Positions 1 through 9,207 of a DNA stretch of 64,000 nt are shown here, one piece after another; position 1 is the first letter of the stretch; each line of letters opens with the position of its first letter. The stretch is from assembly GCF_001487165.1 (NCBI RefSeq), contig NZ_LN913006.1:2206061-2270060 (forward strand). The letters run 5' to 3'. Source of the DNA: Blautia massiliensis (ex Durand et al. 2017) (lineage in GTDB: Bacteria > Bacillota > Clostridia > Lachnospirales > Lachnospiraceae). The notes beneath the pieces were generated by a model. The model did not search any database. It had not been told where the DNA came from and worked only from the letters and a program-made list of their open reading frames with translations. Position numbers and translations under genes: made by a program.

Positions 1-1
1 C

Positions 2-1720
2 AAGGGCGACACCGGCTTCAAGATCTCCGAGATGGTCTATGTAGGCCCCGAAAAACTGGTTGGAGAAGTCATCGGTCTTAAGAAACATATGACGACCATA
101 CAGGTTTTTGAGGAAACTACAGGGCTGAAACCCGGAGAAACTGTTATCGGAACAGGAGACGCTATTTCCGTTCTCCTTGGTCCGGGAATCATCCACAATA
201 TTTTTGATGGTATCCAGAGACCTCTGGCAGAGATTGCCCAGGCCTCTGGAAAATATATTTCCCGTGGTGTCAGCGTTGACTCTCTTGACACAGAAAAAAA
301 ATGGGAAACCCACATTACCGTAAAGGAAGGTGACGTCATCGGTGCAGGCACGGTTATTGCCGAGACACAGGAAACCGCCTCCATCCTTCACAAATCCATG
401 GTTCCGCCCACGATCACACACGGAACCGTTATCCATGCAGCTCCTGACGGTGCCTATACCGTTCTGGAGCCCATTGTTACCATCCGCCTTGATGACGGAA
501 CTGAAAAAGAACTGGCACTTGCCCAGAAATGGCCGATCCGTGTTCCACGGCCGACCTACAAGCGTTTCCCGGCCAGCGTTCCGCTCCTTACCGGTCAGCG
601 AATCCTGGATACCCTTTTCCCTATTGCCAAGGGAGGCACTGCCGCAGTTCCCGGCGGATTCGGAACAGGAAAAACCATGACACAGCACCAGATCGCCAAG
701 TGGTCAGACGCAGATATCATCATCTACATCGGCTGTGGCGAGCGTGGAAACGAGATGACACAGGTTCTTGAGGACTTCAGCAAGCTGATCGACCCGAAAT
801 CCGGAAACCTGATGATGGACCGTACCACACTGATCGCCAACACCTCCAACATGCCGGTTGCAGCCCGTGAGGCTTCTATCTATACAGGTGTCACACTTGC
901 GGAATATTACCGTGATATGGGTTATGATGTAGCGATCATGGCAGACTCCACATCCCGATGGGCCGAGGCTCTCCGTGAGCTTTCCGGACGTCTGGAGGAG
1001 ATGCCTGCAGAGGAAGGCTTCCCTGCATATCTGGCAAGTAAGCTTTCCGCCTTCTATGAGCGCGCGGGAATGATGCAGAACCTGAACGGAACAGAGGGTT
1101 CCGTATCCATTATCGGTGCAGTTTCCCCTCAGGGTGGTGATTTCTCCGAGCCGGTCACACAGAATACCAAACGTTTTGTCCGCTGTTTCTGGGGACTGGA
1201 CAAGGCTCTTGCCTATGCCCGTCACTTCCCTGCCATCCAGTGGCTGACCAGCTACAGCGAATATCTGGAGGACCTGACTCCCTGGTACAGAGAGCATGTC
1301 TCCCCGAAATTCGTTTATGACAGAAACCAGATCATGGCTATCCTCAACCAGGAAAGCTCTCTTATGGAGATCGTCAAGCTGATCGGAAGCGATGTTCTTC
1401 CGGATGATCAGAAGCTGACGCTGGAGATCGCCAGGGTTATCCGTCTGGGCTTCCTGCAGCAGAACGCTTTTCACCAGGAGGACACCAGTGTTCCTATGGA
1501 AAAGCAGTTCCTGATGATGGAAACCATCCTCTATCTCTACGAAAAATGCCGTGCCCTTGTAAACCGTGGCATGCCGGTTTCCGTGCTGAAGGAGGATAAG
1601 ATCTTTGAACGTATCATCGCCATCAAATACGAGGTTCCAAATAAAGAGCCGGAGCGTTTTGATGAATATCATAAAGATATCGACCGCTTCTACGACAATG
1701 TACTGGAAAGAAACGGTTAA
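2..1720 (+). CDS. atpA: V-type ATP synthase subunit A (5' end cut by window)
   Basis: Catalytic A subunit of the V1 head, which hydrolyses or makes ATP coupled to H+ or Na+ movement through the Vo ring. The reading frame is open to the window edge, so about 20 N-terminal residues are missing; the first visible ATG (32) is internal to the conserved N-terminal beta-barrel. The P-loop GGFGTGKT is present, as are [10 protein letters not shown] and SRWAEALRE, all typical of the catalytic subunit. The 562 visible codons fit the usual 585-595 aa. The gene is followed after 15 bp by subunit B and then D, the usual order. Family assignment is secure. Whether it pumps H+ or Na+ cannot be read from this subunit. 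Confidence 0.96.
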   Translation, partial: KGDTGFKISEMVYVGPEKLVGEVIGLKKHMTTIQVFEETTGLKPGETVIGTGDAISVLLGPGIIHNIFDGIQRPLAEIAQASGKYISRGVSVDSLDTEKKWETHITVKEGDVIGAGTVIAETQETASILHKSMVPPTITHGTVIHAAPDGAYTVLEPIVTIRLDDGTEKELALAQKWPIRVPRPTYKRFPASVPLLTGQRILDTLFPIAKGGTAAVPGGFGTGKTMTQHQIAKWSDADIIIYIGCGERGNEMTQVLEDFSKLIDPKSGNLMMDRTTLIANTSNMPVAAREASIYTGVTLAEYYRDMGYDVAIMADSTSRWAEALRELSGRLEEMPAEEGFPAYLASKLSAFYERAGMMQNLNGTEGSVSIIGAVSPQGGDFSEPVTQNTKRFVRCFWGLDKALAYARHFPAIQWLTSYSEYLEDLTPWYREHVSPKFVYDRNQIMAILNQESSLMEIVKLIGSDVLPDDQKLTLEIARVIRLGFLQQNAFHQEDTSVPMEKQFLMMETILYLYEKCRALVNRGMPVSVLKEDKIFERIIAIKYEVPNKEPERFDEYHKDIDRFYDNVLERNG

Positions 1721-1735
1721 AGGAGGGATCAGTTT

Positions 1736-3118
1736 ATGGCAATCGAATATCTTGGCCTGAGTGAAATAAACGGCCCTCTTGTTGTCCTTGAGGGTGTAAA
1801 AAACGCATCTTACGAGGAGATCGTGGAATTCCACATGGAGGACGGCACTCAAAAGATCGGCCGTATCGTGGAAATCTATGAGGACAAGGCCGTTATCCAG
1901 GTTTTTGAGGGAACTGACAATATGTCCCTCGGCAATACACACACACGTCTTACCGGACATCCTATGGAGATCGGGCTTTCTCCTGAGATCCTGGGACGTA
2001 CCTTTAACGGTATCGGCCAGCCCATTGACGGGCTTGGCGAGATCACACCGGAGGTCAGCCTGAACATTAACGGGCTTCCGCTGAATCCGGTAACCCGTGA
2101 ATATCCACGAAACTATATCAACACCGGTATCTCCGCTATTGACGGACTGACCACACTGATCCGCGGCCAGAAGCTGCCGATCTTTTCCGGTAACGGTCTT
2201 CCACATGATAAGCTGGCTGCACAGATCGTTCAGCAGGCTTCCCTGGGAGCAGACTCCGATGAGAAATTCGCCATTGTTTTTGCAGCAATGGGTGTGAAAT
2301 ACGACGTAGCGGAATTCTTCCGCAGGACCTTCGAAGAAAGCGGTGCGTCCGACCACGTTGTGATGTTTTTGAACCTTGCAAACGATCCGGTTGTAGAGCG
2401 TCTTCTGACACCGAAGATCGCCCTCACTGCCGCTGAGTATCTTGCTTTTGAAAAAGGCATGCATATCCTGGTAATCCTGACTGATATCACCTCCTTCTGT
2501 GAGGCCATGCGAGAGGTTTCCTCCTCCAAGGGTGAGATTCCTTCCCGAAAGGGTTATCCCGGATATCTGTACAGTGAGCTTGCAACCCTTTACGAGCGTG
2601 CGGGAATCGTCCGTGGCGGCACCGGGTCTGTAACCCAGATCCCAATCCTGACCATGCCAAACGACGACATCACACACCCGATCCCGGACCTTACCGGATA
2701 TATCACAGAAGGCCAGATCGTACTGGACCGCCAGCTTCACGGTCAGGCGATCTATCCGCCGATCAATGTTCTGCCATCCCTGTCCCGTCTGATGAAGGAC
2801 GGTATCGGTGAAGGCTTCACACGTGCCGATCATCAGGATGTTGCCAACCAGCTCTTCTCCTGCTACGCAAAGGTAGGCGATGCAAGAGCTCTGGCATCCG
2901 TTATCGGTGAGGATGAGCTTTCTCCGCTGGATAAGCAGTACCTTGTATTCGGAAAAGCCTTCGAGGCAGAGTTTGTAGGACAGTCAGAAACAGAGAATCG
3001 AAGCATCATCGAAACTCTGGATAAGGGCTGGGAGCTTCTTGGCCTTCTTCCAAGAGAAGAGCTCGACCGTATCGATACCAAAGTTCTGGATCAGTATTAC
3101 AGAGAAACCGTCCGTTAG
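1736..3118 (+). CDS. atpB: V-type ATP synthase subunit B
   Basis: Non-catalytic regulatory B subunit that alternates with A in the V1 hexamer. It has the normal full length (460 aa) and, as expected for B, lacks a Walker A motif: the equivalent segment reads [13 protein letters not shown]. The motifs [20 protein letters not shown] and [18 protein letters not shown] are characteristic. The start is supported by the ribosome-binding site AGGAGGG nine bases upstream. It lies in an operon between subunits A and D. No lesions are seen. Confidence 0.96.
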   Translation: MAIEYLGLSEINGPLVVLEGVKNASYEEIVEFHMEDGTQKIGRIVEIYEDKAVIQVFEGTDNMSLGNTHTRLTGHPMEIGLSPEILGRTFNGIGQPIDGLGEITPEVSLNINGLPLNPVTREYPRNYINTGISAIDGLTTLIRGQKLPIFSGNGLPHDKLAAQIVQQASLGADSDEKFAIVFAAMGVKYDVAEFFRRTFEESGASDHVVMFLNLANDPVVERLLTPKIALTAAEYLAFEKGMHILVILTDITSFCEAMREVSSSKGEIPSRKGYPGYLYSELATLYERAGIVRGGTGSVTQIPILTMPNDDITHPIPDLTGYITEGQIVLDRQLHGQAIYPPINVLPSLSRLMKDGIGEGFTRADHQDVANQLFSCYAKVGDARALASVIGEDELSPLDKQYLVFGKAFEAEFVGQSETENRSIIETLDKGWELLGLLPREELDRIDTKVLDQYYRETVR

Positions 3119-3130
3119 TGAGGTGATTTT

Positions 3131-3754
3131 ATGGATCCGAATACCTTTCCCACCAAGGGAAATCTCATACTTGCAAAAAACTCTCTGGCTCTTTCCAAAC
3201 AGGGCTATGAGCTTATGGACAAAAAGCGTAATATCCTGATCCGTGAAATGATGGAGCTGATCGATCAGGCAAAGGATATCCAGTCACAGATCGATGAGAC
3301 CTTCCGTACCGCTTATGCGGCTCTTCAGAAGGCAAATATGGAAATTGGAATCGCTTTCGTAGACCAGATCTCTCATACCGTTCCTGTGGAAGATTCCATC
3401 CGAATCAAAACCAGGAGCGTCATGGGAACCGAGATCCCTCTTGTGGAATATGACAAAAAAGCAGGCAACACGCCGACCTACGCCTACTACAGCACCAAGC
3501 TGTCCCTGGACGAGGCCAAGGCAGCCTTCGAGCGTGTAAAGGAGCTGTCCATCCAGCTCTCCATGATCGAAAACGCCGCCATCCGTCTTGCCACCAACAT
3601 CAAAAAAACCCAGAAGCGTGCCAATGCGCTGAAAAACATCACCATCCCCAGATACGAAACTCTCACCCGAGATATCACCAATGCTCTGGAAGAAAAAGAG
3701 CGTGAAGAGTTTACACGTCTGAAGGTGATCAAACGTATGAAACAAAATAGTTAA
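3131..3754 (+). CDS. atpD: V-type ATP synthase subunit D
   Basis: Central-stalk D subunit (207 aa), the rotor shaft that turns inside the A3B3 head. The sequence is mostly helical and coiled-coil forming at both ends. It opens with MDPNTFPTKGNLILAKNSLALSKQGYELMDKKR, close to the conserved start PTKxxLxxLKxxLxxAxxGxxLLKxKRD; the second conserved helix (AIRLATNIKKTQKRANALKN) is near the C terminus. GAGGTGA precedes the ATG, and the gene follows subunit B by 12 bp. A strong terminator begins at the stop codon, so D is the last gene of the operon. Confidence 0.95.
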   Translation: MDPNTFPTKGNLILAKNSLALSKQGYELMDKKRNILIREMMELIDQAKDIQSQIDETFRTAYAALQKANMEIGIAFVDQISHTVPVEDSIRIKTRSVMGTEIPLVEYDKKAGNTPTYAYYSTKLSLDEAKAAFERVKELSIQLSMIENAAIRLATNIKKTQKRANALKNITIPRYETLTRDITNALEEKEREEFTRLKVIKRMKQNS

Positions 3755-3755
3755 A

Positions 3756-3797
3756 AAAATCCTCCGCAGATCTTTCCGGTTCTGCGGAGGATTTTTT
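3756..3797 (+). terminator. Rho-independent terminator of the V-ATPase operon
   Basis: The inverted repeat AATCCTCCGCAGA / TCTGCGGAGGATT with a 10-base loop is followed by a T run (ATTTTTT). It directly abuts the atpD stop codon. Confidence 0.93.
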
Positions 3798-4584
3798 GGT
3801 TATCCACATTTATCCACACCTGAAAATGACTTTTCAACACCTTGCAGTGATCGTTTTAACTGGGCACTGTTCTTTTTTATCCTCATTTCCATACATCCGA
3901 TAGTCCCCCTTTTAAATAGATTAGTTTTTCAAGAATTTACTCATTATTATCTGATTATTTATTTTTATTCTTTTGTATTATGTCTTTTTTGCAATAAATT
4001 TTATGATATTTAGAATTTAAAAATGTCAATAGTTTTAAAAACTTTTTTCCCATTTTTTACAATTTTATCATTTTACACAAAACATATGTTTAAATTTATT
4101 TATGTAAATCAGGTCATCCACATGGTTATCCTTGTGGATAATGTGGATAAATTTGTGCATAACTTGATTATTGGCGGATTTGCGGATTTTTGTCATGTGG
4201 AAAACTTTTTGGAAAGTTTTTCACTTATCCACCATGGTTCGACAAGTTTTGTGCATATTGCCAGAACGACCTTTTCAGGGCTGATATTGCCCGTATCCGC
4301 ACGCACCTGTCTAATGTTGCCAATCCTCTCCGATTTTATATCAAGCCTTTCTTTTTGCAGCTTTTTATGGTGTTTCTCCTGCGTGCGGTCTTGACATCAG
4401 CACTGTTTTTTGTTAATGTGAAAACACTAAAACAACGTGTGGATTTTTCAGTTTTGAACTTTTTTCGCCACACAATCTGTCCGATTCGAGAAGACAGATT
4501 GTGTGGCTTTTATTATGCACAAAAAACACGCTCTGTTTTCCGCACCTGATATTCTTACGATTCTGATATAAAGGGGGATTTTTC
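3798..4584. promoter_or_regulatory. Gene-free AT-rich region with a DnaA-box cluster
   Basis: There is no credible gene in these 787 bp. The stretch holds many matches to the DnaA box TTWTNCACA. On the plus strand these are at 3800-3808, 3810-3818 and 4513-4521. On the minus strand they are at 4133-4141, 4142-4150, 4154-4162 and 4196-4204. One-mismatch sites lie at 4114-4122 and 4225-4233. Several are the perfect box TTATCCACA. About 200 bp between the groups (3900-4110) are very AT rich, like an unwinding element. A palindrome with arms GTGGAAAACTTT / AAAGTTTTTCAC lies at 4198-4224. By chance well under one match would be expected in this length. It resembles an origin or an origin-independent DnaA-binding cluster, but no dnaA, dnaN or rpmH is adjacent. 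Confidence 0.8.
4468..4512 (+). terminator. Strong hairpin with T-rich tail upstream of the MATE gene
   Basis: Perfect 13-bp arms CCACACAATCTGT / ACAGATTGTGTGG with a 13-base loop are followed by CTTTTATT. A TTGACA hexamer lies 77 bp upstream at 4391. The hairpin lies 73 bp before the MATE start, so it could be an attenuator or the end of a short transcript. The -10 element that would go with 4391 is weak. Confidence 0.55.
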
Positions 4585-5916
4585 ATGAACAGCACATTTA
4601 TGAAGGAAAAGCCTGTCGGCCCGCTGCTGGCATCCATGGCGCTGCCTATGGTCTTTTCCATGCTTGTAAACTCACTATACAACATTGTGGACAGCTTCTT
4701 CGTGGCACAGATCAGCGAGCAGGCCATGACCGCCCTGTCCCTTGTCTATCCGGTCCAGAACATGATCAACGCCGTTGCCATTGGCTTCGGGATCGGAATC
4801 AACGCCAGAGTTTCCTATCACCTTGGCGCAGGGGACAAAAAAATGGCAGACACTGCCGCAACCCACGGATTTTTTCTGTCTGTGATCCACGGGATCCTGA
4901 TGACTGTGATCAGCATCGCTGTTATGCCCGTATTCCTTCAGATGTACACCCAGGATGAAACAGTGATCCGAATGGGGCTGGAGTATTCTACCATCGTTTT
5001 CCTGTTTTCCACAGTAATTGCCATCAGCCTTTTCTTCGAAAAACTTTTCCAGGCTGTAGGACGGATGAAAGTATCCATGCTCGCCCTGCTTGTGGGATGT
5101 ATCAGCAACATCATCCTGGACCCGTTCCTGATCTGGGGAATCGGCTTTTTCCCGAAGCTGGGTATCCGGGGCGCAGCTCTGGCTACTGGCATCGGCCAGG
5201 TGCTCACCATTGCGGTCTATATGGTCTTTTATACCCTGAAGCCTATTCCTGTACGTGTAACACCCAAAGCCCTGAAAACAAGCAAAGTAACGGATCTGAG
5301 CCTGTATGCCATCGGTGTTCCCGCGATCCTGAACCTTGCACTGCCATCGTTTCTGATCTCTTTTCTGAACTCCGTGCTGGCCGCTTACTCGGACAGCTAT
5401 GTGGTGATCCTTGGCATTTATTACAAACTGCAGACCTTCCTGTATCTCCCGGCCAACGGAATCATCCAGGGAATGCGCCCGCTGATCGGTTATAACTTCG
5501 GTGCCCGTGAGATGAAGCGTGTGAAAAAAATCTTCCGGCTCACCCTGGAATCCAGCTGTGTGATCATGCTCTTTGGAACCGTTATCTGCCTCCTGGCATC
5601 CGGACAGCTTATGGGACTTTTCACAACTACCCCGGAAACCATTGTCGCTGGCTCCAGAGCACTGAAGATCATCAGCGCCGGCTTTCTTGTTTCTGCTGTA
5701 TCCGTTACCACTTCCGGTGCCATGGAAGGCCTTGGAAAAGGCACGCAGTCCCTTGTAATTTCCCTTTTCCGCTATGTGGTCGTTATCATGCCCACCGCAT
5801 ATCTTCTGTCCCATTTTATGGGTCCTGATGGCGTATGGAACGCATTCTGGATCACAGAGGTGTTTACAGCCATCGTTTCTGTCATGATTTATCACAAAAC
5901 GTTGAAAAAAGCCTGA
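4585..5916 (+). CDS. MATE family multidrug/cation antiporter
   Basis: Integral membrane exporter of the MATE family (443 aa, about 12 predicted helices), expected to expel cationic compounds in exchange for Na+ or H+. The start MNSTFMKEKPVGPLLASMALPMVFSMLVNSLYNIVDSFFV and the repeated motifs ALATGIGQVL and PANGIIQGMRPLIGYNFGA are typical of the NorM/MepA/DinF superfamily. AAGGGGG lies a few bases before the ATG. It is a single-gene unit with a hairpin before it and a terminator after it. The substrate is unknown. Confidence 0.92.
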   Translation: MNSTFMKEKPVGPLLASMALPMVFSMLVNSLYNIVDSFFVAQISEQAMTALSLVYPVQNMINAVAIGFGIGINARVSYHLGAGDKKMADTAATHGFFLSVIHGILMTVISIAVMPVFLQMYTQDETVIRMGLEYSTIVFLFSTVIAISLFFEKLFQAVGRMKVSMLALLVGCISNIILDPFLIWGIGFFPKLGIRGAALATGIGQVLTIAVYMVFYTLKPIPVRVTPKALKTSKVTDLSLYAIGVPAILNLALPSFLISFLNSVLAAYSDSYVVILGIYYKLQTFLYLPANGIIQGMRPLIGYNFGAREMKRVKKIFRLTLESSCVIMLFGTVICLLASGQLMGLFTTTPETIVAGSRALKIISAGFLVSAVSVTTSGAMEGLGKGTQSLVISLFRYVVVIMPTAYLLSHFMGPDGVWNAFWITEVFTAIVSVMIYHKTLKKA

Positions 5917-5982
5917 GAATGCAAATGTCCGGCCCACCGGCCTGTTTGCAGCCACCTGCAGGTTTACGTCCCGAAAGCACAA

Positions 5983-6045
5983 AAAGCTTCGATCCACTCT
6001 CTGAGCACATCGCTCATCGATGAGAGTTAGATCGAAGCTTTCTTT
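5983..6045. terminator. Long hairpin terminator between MATE and nagB
   Basis: Arms AAAGCTTCGATC / GATCGAAGCTTT extend inward with ACTCTC / GAGAGT, and TCTTTATT follows on the plus strand. The reverse strand reads A/G-rich after the stem, so it mainly serves the MATE transcript, but it also separates the convergent nagB. Confidence 0.8.
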
Positions 6046-6153
6046 ATTAACCAAATCAGGAAAATCCCATGAGTGATCCCTGATATCCTCTTGACTCAAA
6101 CGGATATCCGTGATCTGCGTTCATTTAATTCGCGGAAATTTCCTCTGTATCTC

Positions 6154-6897
6154 TTACAGCAGTCCTTTCTCACGGATCAGCTTTAAAGCGCCTTCATCGG
6201 CCACTACCGTCACATCCGGGTGAAGCTGCAGGATAGATGCCGGCACGTTGGGCGTGATCGGTCCGTAGAGAGATTTGTAAAGGGCATCTGCCTTTGCCTC
6301 TCCGGTAGCGACCAGAAGGATTTTCTTTGCAGTCATGATGTTTTTGATACCCATGGTATATGCCTGCTTCGGCACATCATCCATAGTCTCAAAGAATCTT
6401 GCATTTGCCTTGATGGTGCTCTCCGTAAGGTCTACGCAGTGAGTCTCCTTCTCAAATGCTGCACCCGGCTCGTTGAAGCCGATGTGACCGTTTCCGCCGA
6501 TTCCAAGCAGCTGCATATCGATACCACCCACGCTGCGGATGATCTCATTGTAATCCGCGCAGGCTTTCTCACTGTCCTCTTCCAGTCCGTTTGGCACATA
6601 GGTTCTTGCCTTATCGATATTTACATGGTCAAACAGATTTGTGTTCATAAAATAACGATAGCTCTGATCGTTATCTCCGGAAAGTCCTTTGTATTCATCA
6701 AGATTTACGGATGTGATCTGCGAAAAGTCCAGATCTCCTTTTTTGTACCACTCGATCAGCTGCTTGTACATTCCCACCGGTGTGGAGCCTGTAGCAAGTC
6801 CAAGAACAGCATTTGGCTTCATGATGATCTGTGCAGACATGATGTTTGCTGCTTTTCTGCTTACGTCATAGTAATCTTTTCCTGTATAAATGATCAT
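6154..6897 (-). CDS. nagB: Glucosamine-6-phosphate deaminase
   Basis: Converts glucosamine-6-phosphate to fructose-6-phosphate and ammonia in the cytoplasm, feeding amino sugars into glycolysis. The phosphate loop LGLATGSTPVGMY, the DEY of the ring-opening Asp (NLDEYKGL) and GIGGNGHIGFNEP with the catalytic His are all present. The start chosen (MIIYTGKDYYDVS, 247 aa) has AAGGAGAAGGG just upstream; a longer frame beginning 36 bp earlier has no such site. It is the last gene of the fucoside operon, which suggests that the transported glycan carries N-acetylglucosamine. A hairpin separates it from the upstream fucosidase gene. Confidence 0.96.
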   Translation of the reverse strand: MIIYTGKDYYDVSRKAANIMSAQIIMKPNAVLGLATGSTPVGMYKQLIEWYKKGDLDFSQITSVNLDEYKGLSGDNDQSYRYFMNTNLFDHVNIDKARTYVPNGLEEDSEKACADYNEIIRSVGGIDMQLLGIGGNGHIGFNEPGAAFEKETHCVDLTESTIKANARFFETMDDVPKQAYTMGIKNIMTAKKILLVATGEAKADALYKSLYGPITPNVPASILQLHPDVTVVADEGALKLIREKGLL

Positions 6898-6921
6898 AAT
6901 CTTTTCCCTTCTCCTTATGGT

Positions 6922-6983
6922 AAAAAAGAACAACCGGATAACTAAGATTCACATATCTCCTGCTTTTCCTGTTGTTCTTTTTT
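6922..6983 (-). terminator. AT-rich hairpin between fucosidase and nagB
   Basis: Arms GTTGTTCTTTTTT / AAAAAAGAACAAC enclose a 36-base loop. On the minus strand the second arm ends in a T run, so it works as a weak terminator after the fucosidase gene or as an attenuator before nagB, whose start is only 25 bp further on. Confidence 0.6.
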
Positions 6984-7000
6984 ATTATTGATTCGTTTTT

Positions 7001-8311
7001 TTACTCAGCCATCTCTACTTCGAGAACATAGTCTACCGGGTCAGGAAGTACCGGGTCAGGTCCCAGATCAACGAATGCGATATCCGGGTAATCGCTGTGC
7101 ATCCATGCATTGGAGATCGGCACCTCATGTCCGTCATCCAGCGCACGCACCTTCACGATCTTATCCTTATCAAATCCCAGAAGCGGAAGTGGTCCCAGTG
7201 TATTCTCATAAATATGCACATAGTATTTGTTTCCGTTTCTGGTGATACGTCCGTAATCCGGCTTCGGAATGTTTTCAGCCGGTACACAGCCGTAGATACT
7301 GTCATGATTCTTATCCATCCAGCGACCGATCTCAGCTAGGATCGCAGAAGATTCCTTCGGGAATTTACCTTTGGCATCCGGTCCTACGTTCAGGATCATA
7401 TTTCCACCCTTGGAAACGCACTCTACCAGCTTCTTGATCAGCATGGAAGCCGGTTTGTAATAATGGTCGTTTGCACAGTATCCCCAGTTGTTGTTCATGG
7501 TGAAGCATGCTTCCCAGACCATCGGGTTGCCTTCCTTATCGCAGATTCCTTCCGGCGGGATAATCTGCTCAGGGCTTACGAAATCGCCATGGTACGGTGT
7601 CGGATCACACTCATACAGGGATCCTCTTCCCTCTCCGCTGGCTTCCAGACGGTTATCGATGATAACCTGCGGCTGTAAGCTGCGCACCATGTTGATCAGC
7701 TTGGTTGCGCCCCATTTTTCCCCTCTCATATCGTCGTAGGAGAAATCAAACCAGATGATATCGATCTGTCCGTAGTTTGTACAGATCTCTTCTACCTGAT
7801 TATACAGATATTCTGTATAACGTGAGAAATCACGGTTCTCATTTCCGCACTCTTTGTGGTTTCTCATCGGATGGATACGATCTCCGTAATGCGGATAATC
7901 CGGATGATGCCAGTCAAGCAGTGTGAAATAGATTCCAACCTTAAGGCCTTCCTCACGAAGTGCCTCTACATACTCCTTGATCAGGTCTCTTCCTGCCGGT
8001 GTGTTTGTTACCTTGTAATCTGTGTATTTACTGTCAAATAAGCAGAAGCCGTCGTGATGTTTTGCTGTCAGGACTACATATTTCATACCTGCAGCCTTGG
8101 CCTCTTTTGCCCACTGCTTCGGGTTGTAGTCTCTTGCATCAAATTCTTTCATAAACGGAAGATATTCTTCCTCAGGTATTTCCTCTACGCTTCGTACCCA
8201 CTCGCCTCTTGCAGGGATAGAATATAATCCCCAGTGGATAAACATTCCAAAACGGGCATCCTGGTACCACTCCATACGTTTTTCATATTCTTTTCTGTCA
8301 AACTGATACAT
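7001..8311 (-). CDS. Alpha-L-fucosidase, GH29 (copy 1)
   Basis: GH29 retaining alpha-L-fucosidase (436 aa) that removes alpha-linked L-fucose from oligosaccharides. The family signature MEWYQDARFGMFIHWGLYS is at the N terminus, KYVVLTAKHHDGFCLFDS follows, and the nucleophile Asp sits in IDIIWFDFSYDD at about residue 189. There is no signal peptide, so it acts in the cytoplasm on imported sugar. The start has the ribosome-binding site GGAGGAAAAAATC just upstream. It is downstream of the importer genes and upstream of nagB. The linkage it prefers cannot be told from sequence. Confidence 0.93.
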   Translation of the reverse strand: MYQFDRKEYEKRMEWYQDARFGMFIHWGLYSIPARGEWVRSVEEIPEEEYLPFMKEFDARDYNPKQWAKEAKAAGMKYVVLTAKHHDGFCLFDSKYTDYKVTNTPAGRDLIKEYVEALREEGLKVGIYFTLLDWHHPDYPHYGDRIHPMRNHKECGNENRDFSRYTEYLYNQVEEICTNYGQIDIIWFDFSYDDMRGEKWGATKLINMVRSLQPQVIIDNRLEASGEGRGSLYECDPTPYHGDFVSPEQIIPPEGICDKEGNPMVWEACFTMNNNWGYCANDHYYKPASMLIKKLVECVSKGGNMILNVGPDAKGKFPKESSAILAEIGRWMDKNHDSIYGCVPAENIPKPDYGRITRNGNKYYVHIYENTLGPLPLLGFDKDKIVKVRALDDGHEVPISNAWMHSDYPDIAFVDLGPDPVLPDPVDYVLEVEMAE

Positions 8312-8341
8312 GATTTTTTCCTCCTGTTTAGATTAAAAGCA

Positions 8342-9187
8342 TCAGCCTTTGATAGCTCCGGAAAGCATACCTTTTTCAATCTGTTTATGGAACACGATGT
8401 AAATGATAAGCATCGGAATTACGGACATTACTACATATGCAAACTGACTTCCGATCTCCTGTGTATGTGCAGAAGAGAAGTTCAGCATCGCACGTGAAAC
8501 TGTGAAATATTTGGTATCTGTCATCAGGATCATGGAGAATACAAGTTCACTGTATCCATAGATGAATACGAAGATCGCCTCTGTTGCGATGATCGGCTTG
8601 CAAACAGGGAAAAGGATCTTCCACAGCAGCTGCCAGTTGTTACATCCATCAATGATCGCCGCCTCATCCAGGTTCCTGGAGATTCCATCCATGAATCCTG
8701 TATAAAGGAATATCGCCTGGGACATACCAAACGCAACATAGATCAGGATCAGGAAGAACAGGTTGTTCTTTGCATTTAATGCTGTTGCAATGTTGTTGAT
8801 CGGGATCAGTGTACAGTGAACCGGAACCATTACTCCGATCATGAAGAATACATATACCCATTTCAGGAATTTGTAATCTTTTCTTGATAAGATGTATGCT
8901 GCCATCATTCCGACTACAGTATTAAATACAGTTGTCAGAGTCGCTACAACCAGGGAGTTCTTGATGGTATTCAATGCATCCGCTGTTTTGTTTGCGCTGA
9001 TATAGTTCTGGAACATAATCTTCTTAGGGAAGCTTAACAGGTTCAGGTAAATCTCTGAGTTTGTTTTGAAGGAAGCCATTACGGTCACTACTACCGGAAA
9101 CAGTGTAACAACTGTCCACAGGATCGCGATAATGTACAGCGCTATCTTTCCTCCATGCATTTTCTGTTTATTAGCTGTTTTTTCCAT
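8342..9187 (-). CDS. ABC sugar importer permease (MalG/MsmG type)
   Basis: Inner-membrane permease of a CUT1 carbohydrate ABC transporter (281 aa, six predicted helices). The EAA loop that contacts the ATPase reads EAAIIDGCNNWQLLWKILFPV near residue 185. The C terminus ends MLSGAIKG, matching the usual GLxxGAVKG end of this family. It lies 20 bp after the partner permease. No ATPase gene is in the operon, so a shared MsmK-like ATPase elsewhere is presumed to energise it. Confidence 0.93.
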   Translation of the reverse strand: MEKTANKQKMHGGKIALYIIAILWTVVTLFPVVVTVMASFKTNSEIYLNLLSFPKKIMFQNYISANKTADALNTIKNSLVVATLTTVFNTVVGMMAAYILSRKDYKFLKWVYVFFMIGVMVPVHCTLIPINNIATALNAKNNLFFLILIYVAFGMSQAIFLYTGFMDGISRNLDEAAIIDGCNNWQLLWKILFPVCKPIIATEAIFVFIYGYSELVFSMILMTDTKYFTVSRAMLNFSSAHTQEIGSQFAYVVMSVIPMLIIYIVFHKQIEKGMLSGAIKG

Positions 9188-9207
9188 ATCGTCTCTTCTC
9201 CTTCCGC

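Noticed and set aside
704..2833. A 709-codon open frame on the minus strand across atpA/atpB
   Set aside because: It is exactly antisense to two well conserved V-ATPase genes, has no ribosome-binding site and gives a composition unlike any protein family; it comes from the codon bias of the real genes.
3798..4584. Calling this the chromosomal origin oriC
   Set aside because: No dnaA, dnaN, rpmH or recF is adjacent and the plus strand is C-rich on both sides, so no bidirectional switch is visible. Kept as a DnaA-box cluster instead.
4675..6099. A 474-codon minus-strand frame
   Set aside because: Antisense to the MATE gene, with no start signal.
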